Shown here: positions 36,701 to 48,075 of the stretch, piece after piece
How positions within the stretch are numbered: the first letter of the stretch is position 1
Layout of the letters: each line of letters starts with the position of its first letter
Assembly (NCBI RefSeq): GCF_963924675.1
Contig: NC_089222.1
Location: 7,818,501-7,882,500, forward strand
DNA length: 64,000 nucleotides
From: Phocoena phocoena
Taxonomy: Eukaryota; Chordata; Mammalia; Artiodactyla; Phocoenidae
Reading direction: 5' to 3'
The notes under the pieces: generated by a model
Database searches by the model: none
Told to the model about the DNA's origin: nothing
What the model saw: the letters and a program-made list of their open reading frames with translations, nothing else
Made by a program: the position numbers and the translations under genes

Positions 36701-38835
36701 GCACACAGAGGACTTACAATGTGGCACTAGAAATAAACTATAAACAAGAGCTTAGATAGGCAGGTCTTCTGTCCGCCCCTCCAGCTCTGTCTTTTACCAC
36801 ATCACTCTACCCGTGTTCCATGAACACAGAAGTATTCACAACTAACCTAGAAGCTCATGCTACATGAAGTGTCCATACTGTGGACTCTGTCAGAAATAAC
36901 CCTCATTTTTCGACAGATGCCTTTATCCAACCTATTTGTAATACTTGTAACTATAGGCGTTGCCTCATCTATGAAGCCATTTTTGAACCATAAGGAAAGA
37001 AACTCCTACTCTGTCTTCTCTTCCTTCACTATATTCCACACTGGCTTTGGCCATAGCACCCAGGTTATGCAGACTAACATCTGTAGACCCCAGAGAAAGC
37101 AAATGCAAGGATATGTATTGAGCTGCCCACCACTATAGGTAGTTGGTGCTCGATTCTCTAGAATCTTCTGAGGACATTTATGAAATACATTCCAGAGCTG
37201 TCCACCTGGGGTACAAAGGAGAGAAGCATTTATTCATGGGTTTTGTCCTCCGTTGTTCACGGGTGACCCTACAGGCATTAACTCAGCCACATTCCATGCA
37301 GCACGTATGTGAGTGCTGGCAGATGTTCTCCTCCTTGATATCAAAAGATCTACAGGGAAGGAAGCAAGAGTTATGTAGCATGGGTGCAATGCAAGACACT
37401 GTCAGGTGGTTCCTGGTTTGAAACCAGTCAAAATCTACTAGGTCGTGTCACCATGGCAGTGTCTAGAGTCAGCAGTGGGGCTGAGAATGTAGCATACAAA
37501 ATCACATTCATGACTATGGAGAATTCATCAGATATTTCCAGGTTGTCACGCATTCCACCAGAATAGTTCTGATATAGCGCATGACAGAAAATACGATAAT
37601 CTAGGAGGAGAAAATGCTCATAACCAGCACACACATTTTCTATATCCACTAACTTTTTCTAGCTAAAATGTGCTATGTTTTGACTCTGCTTAATTTCTTT
37701 CAGACACCACCTTTTGACATTTCTGTTGTATTTTCTGAGTAATCTTTGGTGAGGACCCATGTTCTTATCTCCTTTGTAAACACAACGAATGAACTCACTT
37801 TTATTATCTTTCCTGTATTTCTCATACAATAATATAGCTCAAGAGCCAGGGCGATCAAGCCTAAAGCACATTTCAAGTCCTCAAATGGAAATGTCCAGCG
37901 TGCCTTCTATTCTCATACTCTTCATCTGTCCTAATCTATTTTCCACCCAACACCCTCCTTTCCAGCCCCACAAGGAAGTTTATTTTCATAAGTTAGCCCA
38001 TTAATCCAATTCCCTGGAAGTTAGGTTTGAGCAAGAAATGACAGTTTCCCAAAAAATAATATAGTGCCTTTGAGTTAGTTTTTAAACAGGAAAATATTAC
38101 TCTTAAATGAGCAGGGCACAAGTGGGAATTTGTAGGCTTGTTTTCTCAACTCACTGGCTCACTCTGAAAGCAAGAAATTCTTAAACTGTGCCTGGATTAA
38201 AGATGAAAGGAGATCCCAAGAGGAATAAAATATGGACCAAAGTGTTCACATCTGGCTCCATCTTCTTGAGAATGTCTACTCCTGGAGAGAACCAGGCTAG
38301 GATGACTCCTTGGATAAAATTCTCAACCTTTGCTGGAAAATGACATTGCCAGATGTCTTCTGTCTACTCCCATATTCCCTAAATAGATCAAAGCTTCCAT
38401 ATAAACAAAAGGAAAGGGGTAGGGAGGAAGGAAATGTTTCTGGAACCCTGCTGGGAAACACATGCATCAATGATCTTGATGAAGTAAACCAGTGAATTCT
38501 CTTAATAAACTGACACCCAGCCCTTCTAGAAACCATTTAGAAGCAAGAGGCAAAGGCAAGACCATTTTTTTCCTTTAAAGGCTAAGAATTCTTATATCTG
38601 CTAAAACATTTTTAAGAGATTCCTAGTAGATCCATGAGATAGTATGCTTATTCTTCACTCTTCAAGACAGAACATTCTCAATTACCTAGATAATATGTGT
38701 TACTGTATAAGTCAAAACACACTACCCCTTCTCTTCCACATTCAGGAAGTGCTAGAAGACAGTTTGTAAAGTTTCTGGTCTCTCTTAAGGGGGGAAATAG
38801 CAAAGAAAATGGATAGGCAGGGAAGCTTTTCAAAG
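33747..38835. other. Unassigned DNA, about 5 kb
   Basis: No exon, RNA gene or named repeat is supported. The many short frames (108 codons or fewer) have no domain. A local duplicated palindrome is at 34793-34834, with an A-run at 35300-35312. This is the longest stretch in the window with few recognisable repeats. Confidence 0.45.
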
Positions 38836-38843
38836 CCTCTTGA

Positions 38844-39041
38844 GGGCTTCCCTGGCGGCACAGTGGTTGAGAGTCCGCCTGCCGATGCAGGGGACGCGGG
38901 TTTGTGCCCCGGTCCGGGAGGATCCCACATGCCGCGAAGCGGCTGCGCCCGTGAGCCATGGTCACTGAGCCTGCGCGTCCGGAGCCTGTGCTCCGCAACG
39001 GGAGAGGCCACAACAGTGAGATGCCCGTGTGCCACAAAAAT
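38844..39041 (+). mobile_element. CHR-2-like SINE, well preserved
   Basis: GGCTTCCCTGGCGGCACAG, a CTGCCGATGCAGGGGACGCG head and a B-box-like GGTTTGTGCCCC, then GATCCCACATGCCGCGAAG and GAGCCTGTGCTCCGCAACGG. CpG sites are kept, which suggests a young copy. The tail is almost absent (CACAAAAAT). Perfect 8-bp repeats CCTCTTGA flank it (38836-38843 and 39042-39049). Confidence 0.94.
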
Positions 39042-39193
39042 CCTCTTGAAAACAAAATTAGAAATACCTTACTAACATTGCTAAGACCAATTGAAGTTGG
39101 CAGAAGTGAGAAACTCTCATTTCCTACAGGGGAATAAGCCTTGTTGATTTAATACTTACATTGAGCTCCTGGCTTTCTAACTCTAATATGGGT

Positions 39194-39245
39194 TGGAAGG
39201 AAGGAAGGAAGGAAGGAGGGAAGGAAGGAAGGGAGGGAGGAAGAA
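39194..39245. repeat. (GGAA)n microsatellite, imperfect
   Basis: GGAAGGAAGGAA units with GGAGGG interruptions. Confidence 0.95.
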
Positions 39246-39345
39246 ATGGAGGAGACAGGAACAACTTGTTATCACCTACTATGAGCCAGGTGATATAGAA
39301 AATAGTTTCATATTTATTATCTCATTTTAGTACACCTAACTGTTG
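39246..39345 (-). repeat. MIR-like fragment
   Basis: ACTATGAGCCAGGTGATATAG ... ATTATCTCATTTTAG resembles the antisense MIR 3' part. Confidence 0.45.
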
Positions 39346-39399
39346 TGTGATAGACTGAGCGTCTATCAATGGAAGGCTACAAAATGGTTGAGAAAGTCC

Positions 39400-39560
39400 A
39401 ATTTTAGAGAAACAAGGCAGTAAATCTATGTTAAAGACTAATTCATGAGATAACCTTGAGCCACCTACAAACTCCCTTCATGCTTTGGTACCCTCACCAT
39501 TAAACTGAAGGGATTGGCCTACATAATATTTAAGGTCTAATATTCTATGGCTTAATGATA
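39400..39560 (+). repeat. MIR-like fragment
   Basis: AACCTTGAGCCACCTACAAA ... ACCATTAAACTGAAGGGATTGG ... TTTAAGGTCTAATATTC resembles the MIR middle and 3' part. Confidence 0.45.
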
Positions 39561-40374
39561 GACTTCTGTTATTTGAGATAGAAATCTATTTGAGCCACAC
39601 TTACACCCTCTCTCCCTTCCACCTCACTGGTATTATCAGCATGTATTTCATTGGGTTATCTTCTTTTGTTTATACAATAGCAAATGTTTCAATTAGAGAG
39701 ATGGGAGGAGTCCCTGGCTCATAGAATGTGAAATTTGCTCAAGAACTGGATGGCAGTGGTCATTTCCTGAAAAAACGCATATAAGACACCATGAGACATT
39801 CAAAACATTTTTTTTTTTTTGGCCAAACTTTCTCTATTCTTGTCTCAGAACAAACACTCTGTACACCAATAGTGGAATCCCAACTGCTGCTGTGGTCCCC
39901 TGTTTTTAAGCAACTTTAAGGTTCCATGGTATTGGGCTCCAGAACTTAGTCTTCAATGGAGAACCAATCTCATAGGAAGGACTATGCACTGCAGTAGTGG
40001 ATCCAGCTCATTCACTCTCCTAAGAGGACAAGTCAAATTAATTATCTACACTCGGGCTTCTAAAGCAGAAGCAAATTTACTTAAGGTACATGGGACAAGA
40101 AAGGACACAGATTTGGTCCCTGTACCCAAAAGAGGCTACAGCCCCACATCCTCCAAGGTGAAGGATGTGGATGATGGCAGATGCAGTGATGAAGGCTCCT
40201 TCTGGCCTATAGACCAGCCATGCAGGGGCCCTACCTCATGACTCCTATCATGAGGAGGCCCTAGGGTGTATCTCAGGCAATTATTGAGACAGGAAAGATG
40301 TAACAGTCAGCAGGGGCAGCCCTGGAGTGTAATATCTAGGATTCACTCCTTTTCTCCTATCCTTAGATAGAAAT

Positions 40375-40735
40375 AGAAATTATAGTACCTAAAATCAATG
40401 AGTTCTTACCTGTGAAAAGCACAGTCCTAATTGATTTATGTGTTTTGCCTTATTTAAATATGAAGGGGATATGTGTATACGTATAGCTGATTCACTTTGC
40501 TGTACAACAGAAACTAACACAACACTGTAAAGTAACTATACTCCAATAAAAAATAAATAAATAAATAATTTAAGAAATATATATATGGCAATAATTCTAT
40601 CAAGGAGGCACCATAATCATATGCCTCACAAAATTATATCACCCTCATTTTGTAGATAAGAAAATTCAGTATGAAAAAGGTTAAGGCAATGGCCCAAAGT
40701 TATAGTGCTAATAAAGGCAATGTTGATAGTCACAC
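40375..40735 (-). repeat. MIR-like SINE split by an L1 tail
   Basis: The antisense MIR order is GAGTTCTTACCTGTGAAAAGCAC ... ATTTATGTGTTTTGCC before 40461, then CACCCTCATTTTGTAGATAAG ... GTTAAGGCAATGGCCCAAAG ... ACACTCTGCCCTTTG after 40572. The L1 tail lies between the two halves. Confidence 0.65.
40462..40571 (+). mobile_element. 5'-truncated L1 tail inside a MIR-like SINE
   Basis: GGGATATGTGTATACGTATAGC, ACAGAAACTAACACAACACTG and CTCCAATAAAAAATAAATAAATAAATAA. Confidence 0.9.
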
Positions 40736-41399
40736 TCTGCCCTTTGACAAAAATAGTCCTCTTTGCAGAGTCAGATGTCCTAGGTGTTGGGAAGACTTTT
40801 TTTAAAAAGATATTCTAACAAATTGACGTGAGATGTATTCAGCATCTAGCTTGAGGGCTGGGGGTCTACAACTAGTCTGTCTTTTCCCCTCCCTTAATTA
40901 CCCTAGATGGTACACTTAGAGCTCACCAGGACTCTGTATTCCTTTTATGTTAGATTCTTTTGGGCTTTGGAGTATGGTAAGCAAAGCTGGAATTCTTTGT
41001 TTCTCATGAGACTGTAGACTCGGGAGACCTTGGACAGAAACCCTGACTCCAAATGAGAGTTTAAAATGCTGATGGGCCAGTGCCCGTCAAGGTCTCATGA
41101 GATGACCCAGTGATACCTCTTTTTTTAAATAATTCTTCCACATTAAGGGTGTAGTGGCAGAGCCCCATTTGCAGGCTCGTTTCTGGAAACTTGTCCAGGT
41201 TCTCTTCTTTGAGCTGTCATCCAGGCGTCATGTTGCCGACACTCATTATGCTCACTGGGAGACTGCGGAAACTTACGGTGGCGAAAATGTTGCCAGTGAT
41301 AATACTGCTTTTAAGCCTAACTCTGACAAATGAATGTGATTTAAATAAATAAACCGGATTGTGTGTACACATGTATTATGTTATATTTTGTTATATATA
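40736..41399. other. Unassigned DNA
   Basis: No gene or named repeat recognised. Confidence 0.4.
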
Positions 41400-41404
41400 G
41401 AATA

Positions 41405-41745
41405 GATACATTACACATTATATACATAGGCATAGACACAGTTGTAGACATACTCATACATATACACATAGTCTAGACATAGACGTAGTCATACCCATAG
41501 ATACATACATACACATGGACATAGTCATGGACATACAAATACACATAGGCACTGGCCCAGGCACAGACTAAGTCACAGGCATAGACATAGTCATAGACAT
41601 AGACGTACACATACATATAAACAAAAACATAGGCAATAGTCATAGACATGGCCATAGTCATACATATAGACATAGGCATAGTCATAGGCAGAGCAACAGA
41701 CTCAGTCATAGGCATAGACAGAGACATTGATATCAATATGAACAT
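41405..41745. repeat. Hexamer satellite (ACATAG/CATAGA)n, degenerate
   Basis: About 340 bp of hexamer variants (CATAGA, CATAGG, CATACA, CATAGT). The hexamer phase is mostly kept, so the minus strand stays open (41473-41745) and reads as a low-complexity Met/Tyr/Val-rich string. This is a satellite artefact, not a gene. Confidence 0.92.
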
Positions 41746-42052
41746 GCATTGTTAGGGTTCAAATCCCAGCTCACAGTTTCCAGGTCAGATTACATGTACT
41801 TCCTAAACTTCCTAATCTGAACAGTGGAAACTATGGTACTATGATATTAAGAGGGCTTAAAACTGAGATACTTGGAGTTTAACCACAGTAAACTCCCTTG
41901 GCTCCCTGGGCTGTCTCAAAGCTGCCCCACAAGCTTAGTCTGTACTCTGGGTGACATCCTACATTCTTTTTTATCCCAGGATATATTATAGATGTTTATG
42001 CTTAGGATATGGATGTGGTCCAAGTATTTGTTTCATAGGATCAGTGTGATTT

Positions 42053-42346
42053 AATTAATTAATTTATTTGTTTGTTTATTTTTGGCTTCCTTGGGTCTTC
42101 GTTGCTGCGCACGGGCTTCCTCTAGTTGCGGCGAGCGGGGACTACTCTTCATTGCTGTGCATGGGCTTCTCACTGAGGTGGCTTCTCTTTATTGCAGAGC
42201 ACAGGCTCTAGGCGCAGGCTCAGTAGTTGTGGCGCACAGGCTTAGTTGCTCCGTGGCATGTGGGATCTTCCCGGACCAGGGCTCGAAACTGCGTCCCCTG
42301 CATTGGCAGGCAGATTCTTAACCACTGTGCCACCAGGGAAGTCCAG
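42053..42346 (-). mobile_element. CHR-1-like SINE
   Basis: Antisense copy: a T-rich tail at 42053-42080, a body with GCTCAGTAGTTGTGGCGCAC, and a head ending CACCAGGGAAGTCC. A 15-bp target-site duplication with one mismatch (42038-42052 and 42347-42361, GGATCA[G/A]TGTGATTT) sets both ends. Confidence 0.95.
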
Positions 42347-42361
42347 GGATCAATGTGATTT

Positions 42362-44884
42362 TAACATTCACTTTATGTTAGATGTCTTGATGCTAAATGT
42401 TGGATAAGACATTACTGCTATGGGGATTAGCCCTTGAGCCATGATAACAGGTGCAGCACCTTGATCCAGAAAGGAATTATTTAACGTGCTGATTGGCTAG
42501 GGCAAATATGCTAATATATCACAGACCTAAAGATAAGATTTTGAATGAAACCCTAAATATAATAACTGAATTATTTGTCTTTTTCCATCTCTTACTAATA
42601 ATTCCCATTGTTTGCTGTGAACTATGGGATAATGTGATTGGAAGAAGCTGAATTGGGGGGGGATACACAAGGAGAGATTTATTCTACATACATAAGGATT
42701 TTCAATACTACTGCTCCATGGAAGACATTCAGGCCATCTAATGGGGACCACTGCTACTCAACTCATATTGTCAGATCATCCAATTATATTTAAGAGGCAC
42801 GAATCAAAATTTATGTGGGAAACCACCAAGTTTTTAAATACTGGCAGTCATCTAAATTTTTTTTTTAAATGTGAGGACCAAATACTTATGTCAGCAAGCC
42901 AGACTCAGCCTGGCACCACCAGTTCCAACCTATAATGTCAGTTGTTGTAAAGGATCACCTCCCTGAGTTGGGCAAGAGGGGATGTCTGTGTGCATTGTGA
43001 GGGGAATAAATCTCTCATATGCTGCAAGCATAACTGTCTGTTTCTCACAGTCAAACTGCAGAAATCATGACTATTAAAGGGATTCCTGGTACCAATTTCA
43101 AACAATGCCAATTCCTAATTCTACTGAAGATCCAGAGAGATCTCTCCACAAAACACCAAACAGTACCTGGCACACACCGTGAATTCGATAAACATGCGTT
43201 TGCTTCCATCTTTGAATTATTATGATCACTTTCCAATCAACCTTTGAAAGAGTCAGTCATCAATGTCTACCATAACAACTTAAATCTCTTTTTGGAAAGA
43301 GAATTGTGGGTATGCCAGTAAACTATTTTATGATAGCAGCTTTGAGTTCTATATGTGATTAGAAAACTAGCAAGTTGGCTCTTCATTGAACCAATAAACA
43401 CTAGAACCCAGCCTGCAACTGCATGCATTTTGTCAGCAACAGGGAGAGGGCTGTGCTCAGTCAGAGCTCCTAGACACCCTTTTCTGTATTTTAAAGGAAG
43501 TACAACTTCCGTCTGAAATGCTAGTCATCTCATGAAGAAAATGTGAATGGCATCCTTAACCTTTCACAGGGATAGACACTAATTATATGTTCTGTCAGTA
43601 TCAAACCACTTTACTGTGCTTGTACTAGGTGACTTAGCATCTGAGCAGAAGTATCTACAATGTCCTCAGAGAGCAGCAGCAAAGTGAGAAACCACCCCCA
43701 GGAGCAACCTAAGACGGAGACATAACAAATGTTAGTGCAAACAAGTACTCAAAGTCTGAAATATTTTGAACCCAGAATAAGATTCTAAAAACAAAAATGA
43801 GAGAGGCAGAGACAGAAACAGAGACAGAGATTTCAATTGTTTTTCCAAAACGGAAATGGTTCTGGTTGGTTTCTTATTTCCTTGTGGTAAGATCAAATTC
43901 TCTGGAATTGTGGAAGATGGTATGCCTGCCAAAGTCCTGTGTCATTTAGGGAAACCTGCAATTTTCTTTTAGCTATCATTTCCATTTAAAGTTGAATTGT
44001 TTTACCCTACAAGAATTTTCAGCAAAAAAGTGGAAAGAAAACCATCCTTGTGACTGCCAGAGAGCTAATAAAACCAAAGGCGAACAGGACTGAAAGCTAC
44101 TCCCAATGAATAACTTTTTTAACAGGTCCGCACAGTGGAGGGATGGGGTGGATTTAACTTGACATTTTTTCCTTTAATTGCAGGTGAATTTGCTGTAAGA
44201 AGAGCCTGTGTAGTAGGCATCTAACAGCTAAATGCCATCAACTCTTTGTAAATATACTGAACCCAATCTATGCCTACTGATTTCATCCTATTTTCCTATA
44301 AGCAGCTGAAATGTGGTTCAAGGCAGGAAATATACCTGCTTCCAAATCAAAGGTTGACATATAAGCCAGGGTACGAGGAAGATTGCAAGCAGTCACACAT
44401 CCAGCCTCATATGACCATGGAAGTCACCATCTTTTGGTGTACATATGACGAGAGAGCACATGAAAAATCTAAGTCCATAAACAACCCAGTGACACTCACA
44501 CAGCTAACAATGTCATCTGTCTTTGGCAAGACGTCTTATCTATTTTCAGTTCAGTGGGTCCTAGGAAGCATCTCCTACTGCGGACTAATGACCTACAGTG
44601 TAATTTGTGCCCAATTTTTCTACTAAAACAGTTCTCTTGGAAGTCATAGGAGACCTAGTGATCCCCAAATTGAAAAAAACCTCTTCTTATCTTGACCACC
44701 ATTGGCTTCTGTCTCATATTTGCCCCTGTTGCTCATTTCTTCCTTCCTAAGATTCCCTCTTTTCCTGGCTTGCTGGATACGACTGGTTTTCTTTTTTTCT
44801 CTCTAACCATTTATTCTTGGTCTTCTGCTCTCTCCTACTGTGACAACCTACACATGTGCTGCCATCATCTTATAACCATAAAAA
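42362..44884. other. Unassigned DNA, about 2.5 kb
   Basis: No exon or clear repeat seen. The 118-codon plus-strand frame at 44270-44626 shows no domain. Confidence 0.45.
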
Positions 44885-45075
44885 TAGCTGATATTTATTG
44901 ATTTTAATAAGTTGCATTATCTCATTCAATTCTCTCATCCACTCAGTGACGTATTACCCCCATTATATAGATACAAAAACTGAGGCTTGAAAGTTAAATA
45001 ACATGCCCAAGAACACAGAATAAGAGGGAGAATCAAGATTTTAACCCATGTCCATCTGACCTCTGAGCTCACTTT
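44885..45075 (-). repeat. MIR-like SINE
   Basis: Antisense MIR pattern: GCTGATATTTATTGATTTTAATA, ATTATCTCATTCAATTCTCTC, ACCCCCATTATATAGATAC, AAAACTGAGGCTTGAAAG, AACATGCCCAAGAACACAG, AACCCATGTCCATCTGACC. Confidence 0.75.
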
Positions 45076-46059
45076 CTTAACCTGCATCCTAAAATGCCTA
45101 TTTCTTGCTCTTCTTAGGGCTCACAAGCACTTTACCGACTACCTCTCTGTGATTTCCAAATCTCATTTTCTCCTACCATAGATTTTCAAGTATCAAGTCT
45201 GCTTTATACATGCTCAGCACCTTCATTAGATGTCCTCCTAGTCTGCAAATTGAATAAGAAAATTGAGTTCATTTTCTCTTCCAAAACTCCCGACATCCAA
45301 ATTTCTGTCTACCCAATGAGGCAGATCAGTAAAATATGCTTGAGGCAGATCAGTAAAATATGCTTGGGAAATTGTTCTGTTTTGTTTTGTTTTGTTTTAT
45401 CATAAGGGTCTGATCAAAACTAATTAATTAAATGAAGGAAATAATCAGAATGGTGCTCTAGCCAATAAGCTACTTGTTGGATGTATATTGAATTCAGGAT
45501 GGACTAGAAAGCATTGAACTAATTCCAATTCAAGAAAACAGATGAATTTATGCCCAGAATGAGGGAAGACAAAGACGTATATAAATTGAGTAGGTCTGCC
45601 TTCAACACCTACAAATCAGGGAGCCCTAGGCAGTATGAGTACAGGCCAAAACGTACAGAAGTCAGCTAAGAGACTGCCAAATTTGGGAATGGGAATTTGT
45701 TAAACAACCATTCATCCTGTAGCATTTCCCCCAAGCTGGACAAAAATGACAGTCACCTGACCAAGGGTGTTTATGAGCAGACCCTCTATAAGGCTGACAG
45801 CCATGGCTCCTAAGACAGAAGCTAGAGCTGGCTTGGGTGACTTAAATTTTTTTAAACAAATCATTGCATCTAAAAATGCCTTGTAATGTGTACTGACATA
45901 ATCTTAGTTATCCAACAATTCTGGAAAGCACTTTGCATCAAGTATTAAAATCCATAAAAATGTTCAGATTTTTTAAGGTACTTTATCTTTTTCTGAGGAC
46001 TTACAAATGATGTTAACTAAAAAGGGAAATATATATACATAAGGGAAATATATATACAT
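45076..46059. other. Unassigned DNA with small tandem repeats
   Basis: A perfect 24-bp tandem duplication at 45318-45365 and a (TTTTG)n tract at 45379-45399. Another short duplication at about 46021-46055 (AAGGGAAATATATATACAT twice) overlaps the right end. Confidence 0.55.
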
Positions 46060-46550
46060 ATATAGATATCTTGGCCACACTCTTTAATGATACTAAGAAT
46101 TGGGAAATAACCTACATGGCCAACAAGGAGGGAATGCTAAATGAAACATGGCAAGATACTTGACTGGGAAGCTATTAAAAATACAATTTTTCAGGCAGAG
46201 TTGGCAAAATGTTTCTTAAAAATATAATTTGAGAGGTGAGAAAAGTAATACAAAATTGTATCTGTGACATAATTAAAACTACATGAAAAGTGCACTTCAT
46301 ATGAAGACTATGAGAAAACAATGGAAAAGAATATGAATAAGAATATATTTAATATATACATATATATGTATAAATGAACTACTTTGTGATACACCAGAAA
46401 CTAACACAACATTGTAAATTAACTAAACTTCAATAAAAAAAATAAAATCAAGAATATGAAAAAACAATTTTACTTGTCATAGCTGAATTGTAGGTGTTTT
46501 TAAATTTAATCTTTATTTTTATTCATGTTTCTATTAGGTTGTGCAATACA
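46060..46550 (+). mobile_element. Old L1M-type 3' fragment, interrupted
   Basis: AATTGGGAAATAACCTACATGG, GAGGGAATGCTAAATGAAAC and AAGCTATTAAAAATACAATTT follow the ancient L1 order. It resumes after 46469 with ATTGTAGGTGTTTTTAAATTTAATC. A young L1 tail splits it. Confidence 0.6.
46323..46450 (+). mobile_element. 5'-truncated L1 tail in an older L1
   Basis: CATATATATGTATAAATGAAC, ACCAGAAACTAACACAACATTG and CTTCAATAAAAAAAATAAAAT. It is flanked by 18-bp repeats with two mismatches (46305-46322 and 46451-46468). Confidence 0.88.
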
Positions 46551-47044
46551 TTGTCATTTTTAAACATCTGGTGCTCACCCTATAGATAGGCAGCCCCAAA
46601 ACAGTTGCAGGGGCTTTGCAGATGTGGCTGAACTCTCCCCATCCCCCTGCTCCCAGGCTTCCCAGAACCACTTGAAATCGCTGCTTGGCGCAGACTGACT
46701 GAGTTCTAAAAATGTGGGCTAGTTTCTGAGGTCATCAGGACATAGCAACCAGAAAACGGAAGAGTGACATTTAGTAATGAGACTGCAAAATGACTGAAAG
46801 CTAATATTTCCACTCCCACGTAGGCAATTCCTGCCCTGTCTATTGCTTATCATTAACCAGTATCACTTGGACTCAGCCATCAATTTGCCTTGTGCCCTTG
46901 GACAAGGTATCCACCTTCTCTTTCCTTGTCTACGGTGCAGGCGATCTAGTGCACGGGCAGACACACGTGCTAACTTTTAAGGTCCTGTCCTAATCTAGTC
47001 TCATATAATTGCTCTGTCATCTTCATGAAAATAGAATGCAGAGT
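46551..47044. other. Mostly unassigned; possible MIR piece
   Basis: A MIR-like part may lie at 46855-46930 (CTTGTGCCCTTGGACAAGGT). No gene seen. Confidence 0.35.
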
Positions 47045-47590
47045 TCTGGAGGAAGAATAAATTGGCATGACCTTTCCTGAGGAGGTGTTGGCAGTATAGA
47101 TCAAGAGCCTTAAAAATGCCCATACTCTTTGACATAGTAATTCCATCTCCGGAGTTTATTTTTCCTAAGAAAATAATCAAAAACGCCCACAAAAGCTTGT
47201 GAACCAGGAAGTTTGCCTTATGCATAATGACAAAAAAATAAAAATTGAAAACAAATTTGCCAAGCAGATAGGAATTGGTTAAGTGACTCCTTTGCAGACG
47301 TATGATATATTTTGAAACCATTAGCAAATATGTTTTTAGACTCACAGACTTAGAGAATGAACTTATGGTTACCGGGGGGGAAGGGTCAGGGGAAGGGATA
47401 GACTCGGAGTTTGGGATTGACATGTACACACTGCTATATTTAAAATAAAATGTCTTTCCATGAAAAACAAGAAAATATGTTTTAAAGGAACATTTAATGA
47501 CATAAAAACAATGTTCGGCATAAAATAGTAAGTAAAAGAGCAGCTGGCTACAATTATAATATAGATAGGTATTAAATGATATATATATAT
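47045..47590 (+). mobile_element. Old L1M-type 3' fragment, interrupted
   Basis: AAGAGCCTTAAAAATGCCCATAC, AATTCCATCTCCGGAG, TTTTTCCTAAGAAAATAATC and GGAATTGGTTAAGTGACTCC in the ancient L1 order. It resumes after 47483 with ATGACATAAAAACAATGTTCG. Interrupted at 47337. Confidence 0.65.
47337..47472 (+). mobile_element. Young L1 fragment with an early 3' end
   Basis: AGACTCACAGACTTAGAGAATGAACTTATGG ... GGGATTGACATGTACACAC, then it leaves the usual L1 tail after CTATATTT and ends in AAAATAAAATGTC...GAAAAACAAG. Flanking 11-bp perfect repeats AAATATGTTTT (47326-47336, 47473-47483) show a complete insertion that lacks the last 200 bp or so of the L1 tail. Confidence 0.75.
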
Positions 47591-47654
47591 ACATATATAG
47601 TTACTGAGGGAGAAAGAAAGGGAGAAAAAGAGACTAGTTTTAAATATCAAATCT

Positions 47655-47850
47655 GCAACTTATTACCATCTATGTGAACTTTAGCAAGCTATTTAGCCTC
47701 TCTGTGCCTCCATTTTCTCACTGTAAAATTGAACTAATAATAGTACCTACCTGATAGAACTATTCTGAGGACTGAGTTAATAATTTAGCACTCTCCATCA
47801 CCACCCAGCCTATGCCAAGCACACAGTAGATATTGGCTGGGTACCCACAT
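47655..47850 (+). repeat. MIR-like SINE
   Basis: CTATGTGAACTTTAGCAAGC, TTTAGCCTCTCTGTGCCTCC, TGTAAAATTGAACTAATAATAGTACCTACC and AAGCACACAGTAGATATTGG in MIR order. Confidence 0.8.
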
Positions 47851-47879
47851 GAAACGAGAGGAAACTATAACAAAATCCT

Positions 47880-48075
47880 TTCGTCTCTTTGCCCTTAACA
47901 CATTTTCACACACCAGCTTGAGTTCGATCTCACAACAACGCTAAAGAGTTAATAGAAAAGATGGCCATTTCTAGGTTGCAGATGAAGAAACCGAGACACA
48001 AAGGTGTCATAATTAGCCCAGTGGTACCAAATAAGTCCGTAGCAGAACTGGAAGTAAAATCTCCTTTTTATTCTT
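47880..48075 (-). repeat. MIR-like SINE, antisense
   Basis: TTTCACACACCAGCTTGAG ... GCAGATGAAGAAACCGAGACAC ... GCAGAACTGGAAGTAAAATC in the antisense MIR order, diverged. Confidence 0.5.

Noticed and set aside
41473..41745. 90-codon Met/Tyr/Val-rich repeat protein
   Set aside because: A reading of the hexamer satellite. The array type and lack of any start context argue against a gene.
39194..41745. CRISPR-like arrays from repeated short motifs
   Set aside because: The repeats are simple hexamers and tetramers without spacers, and the genome is clearly eukaryotic.
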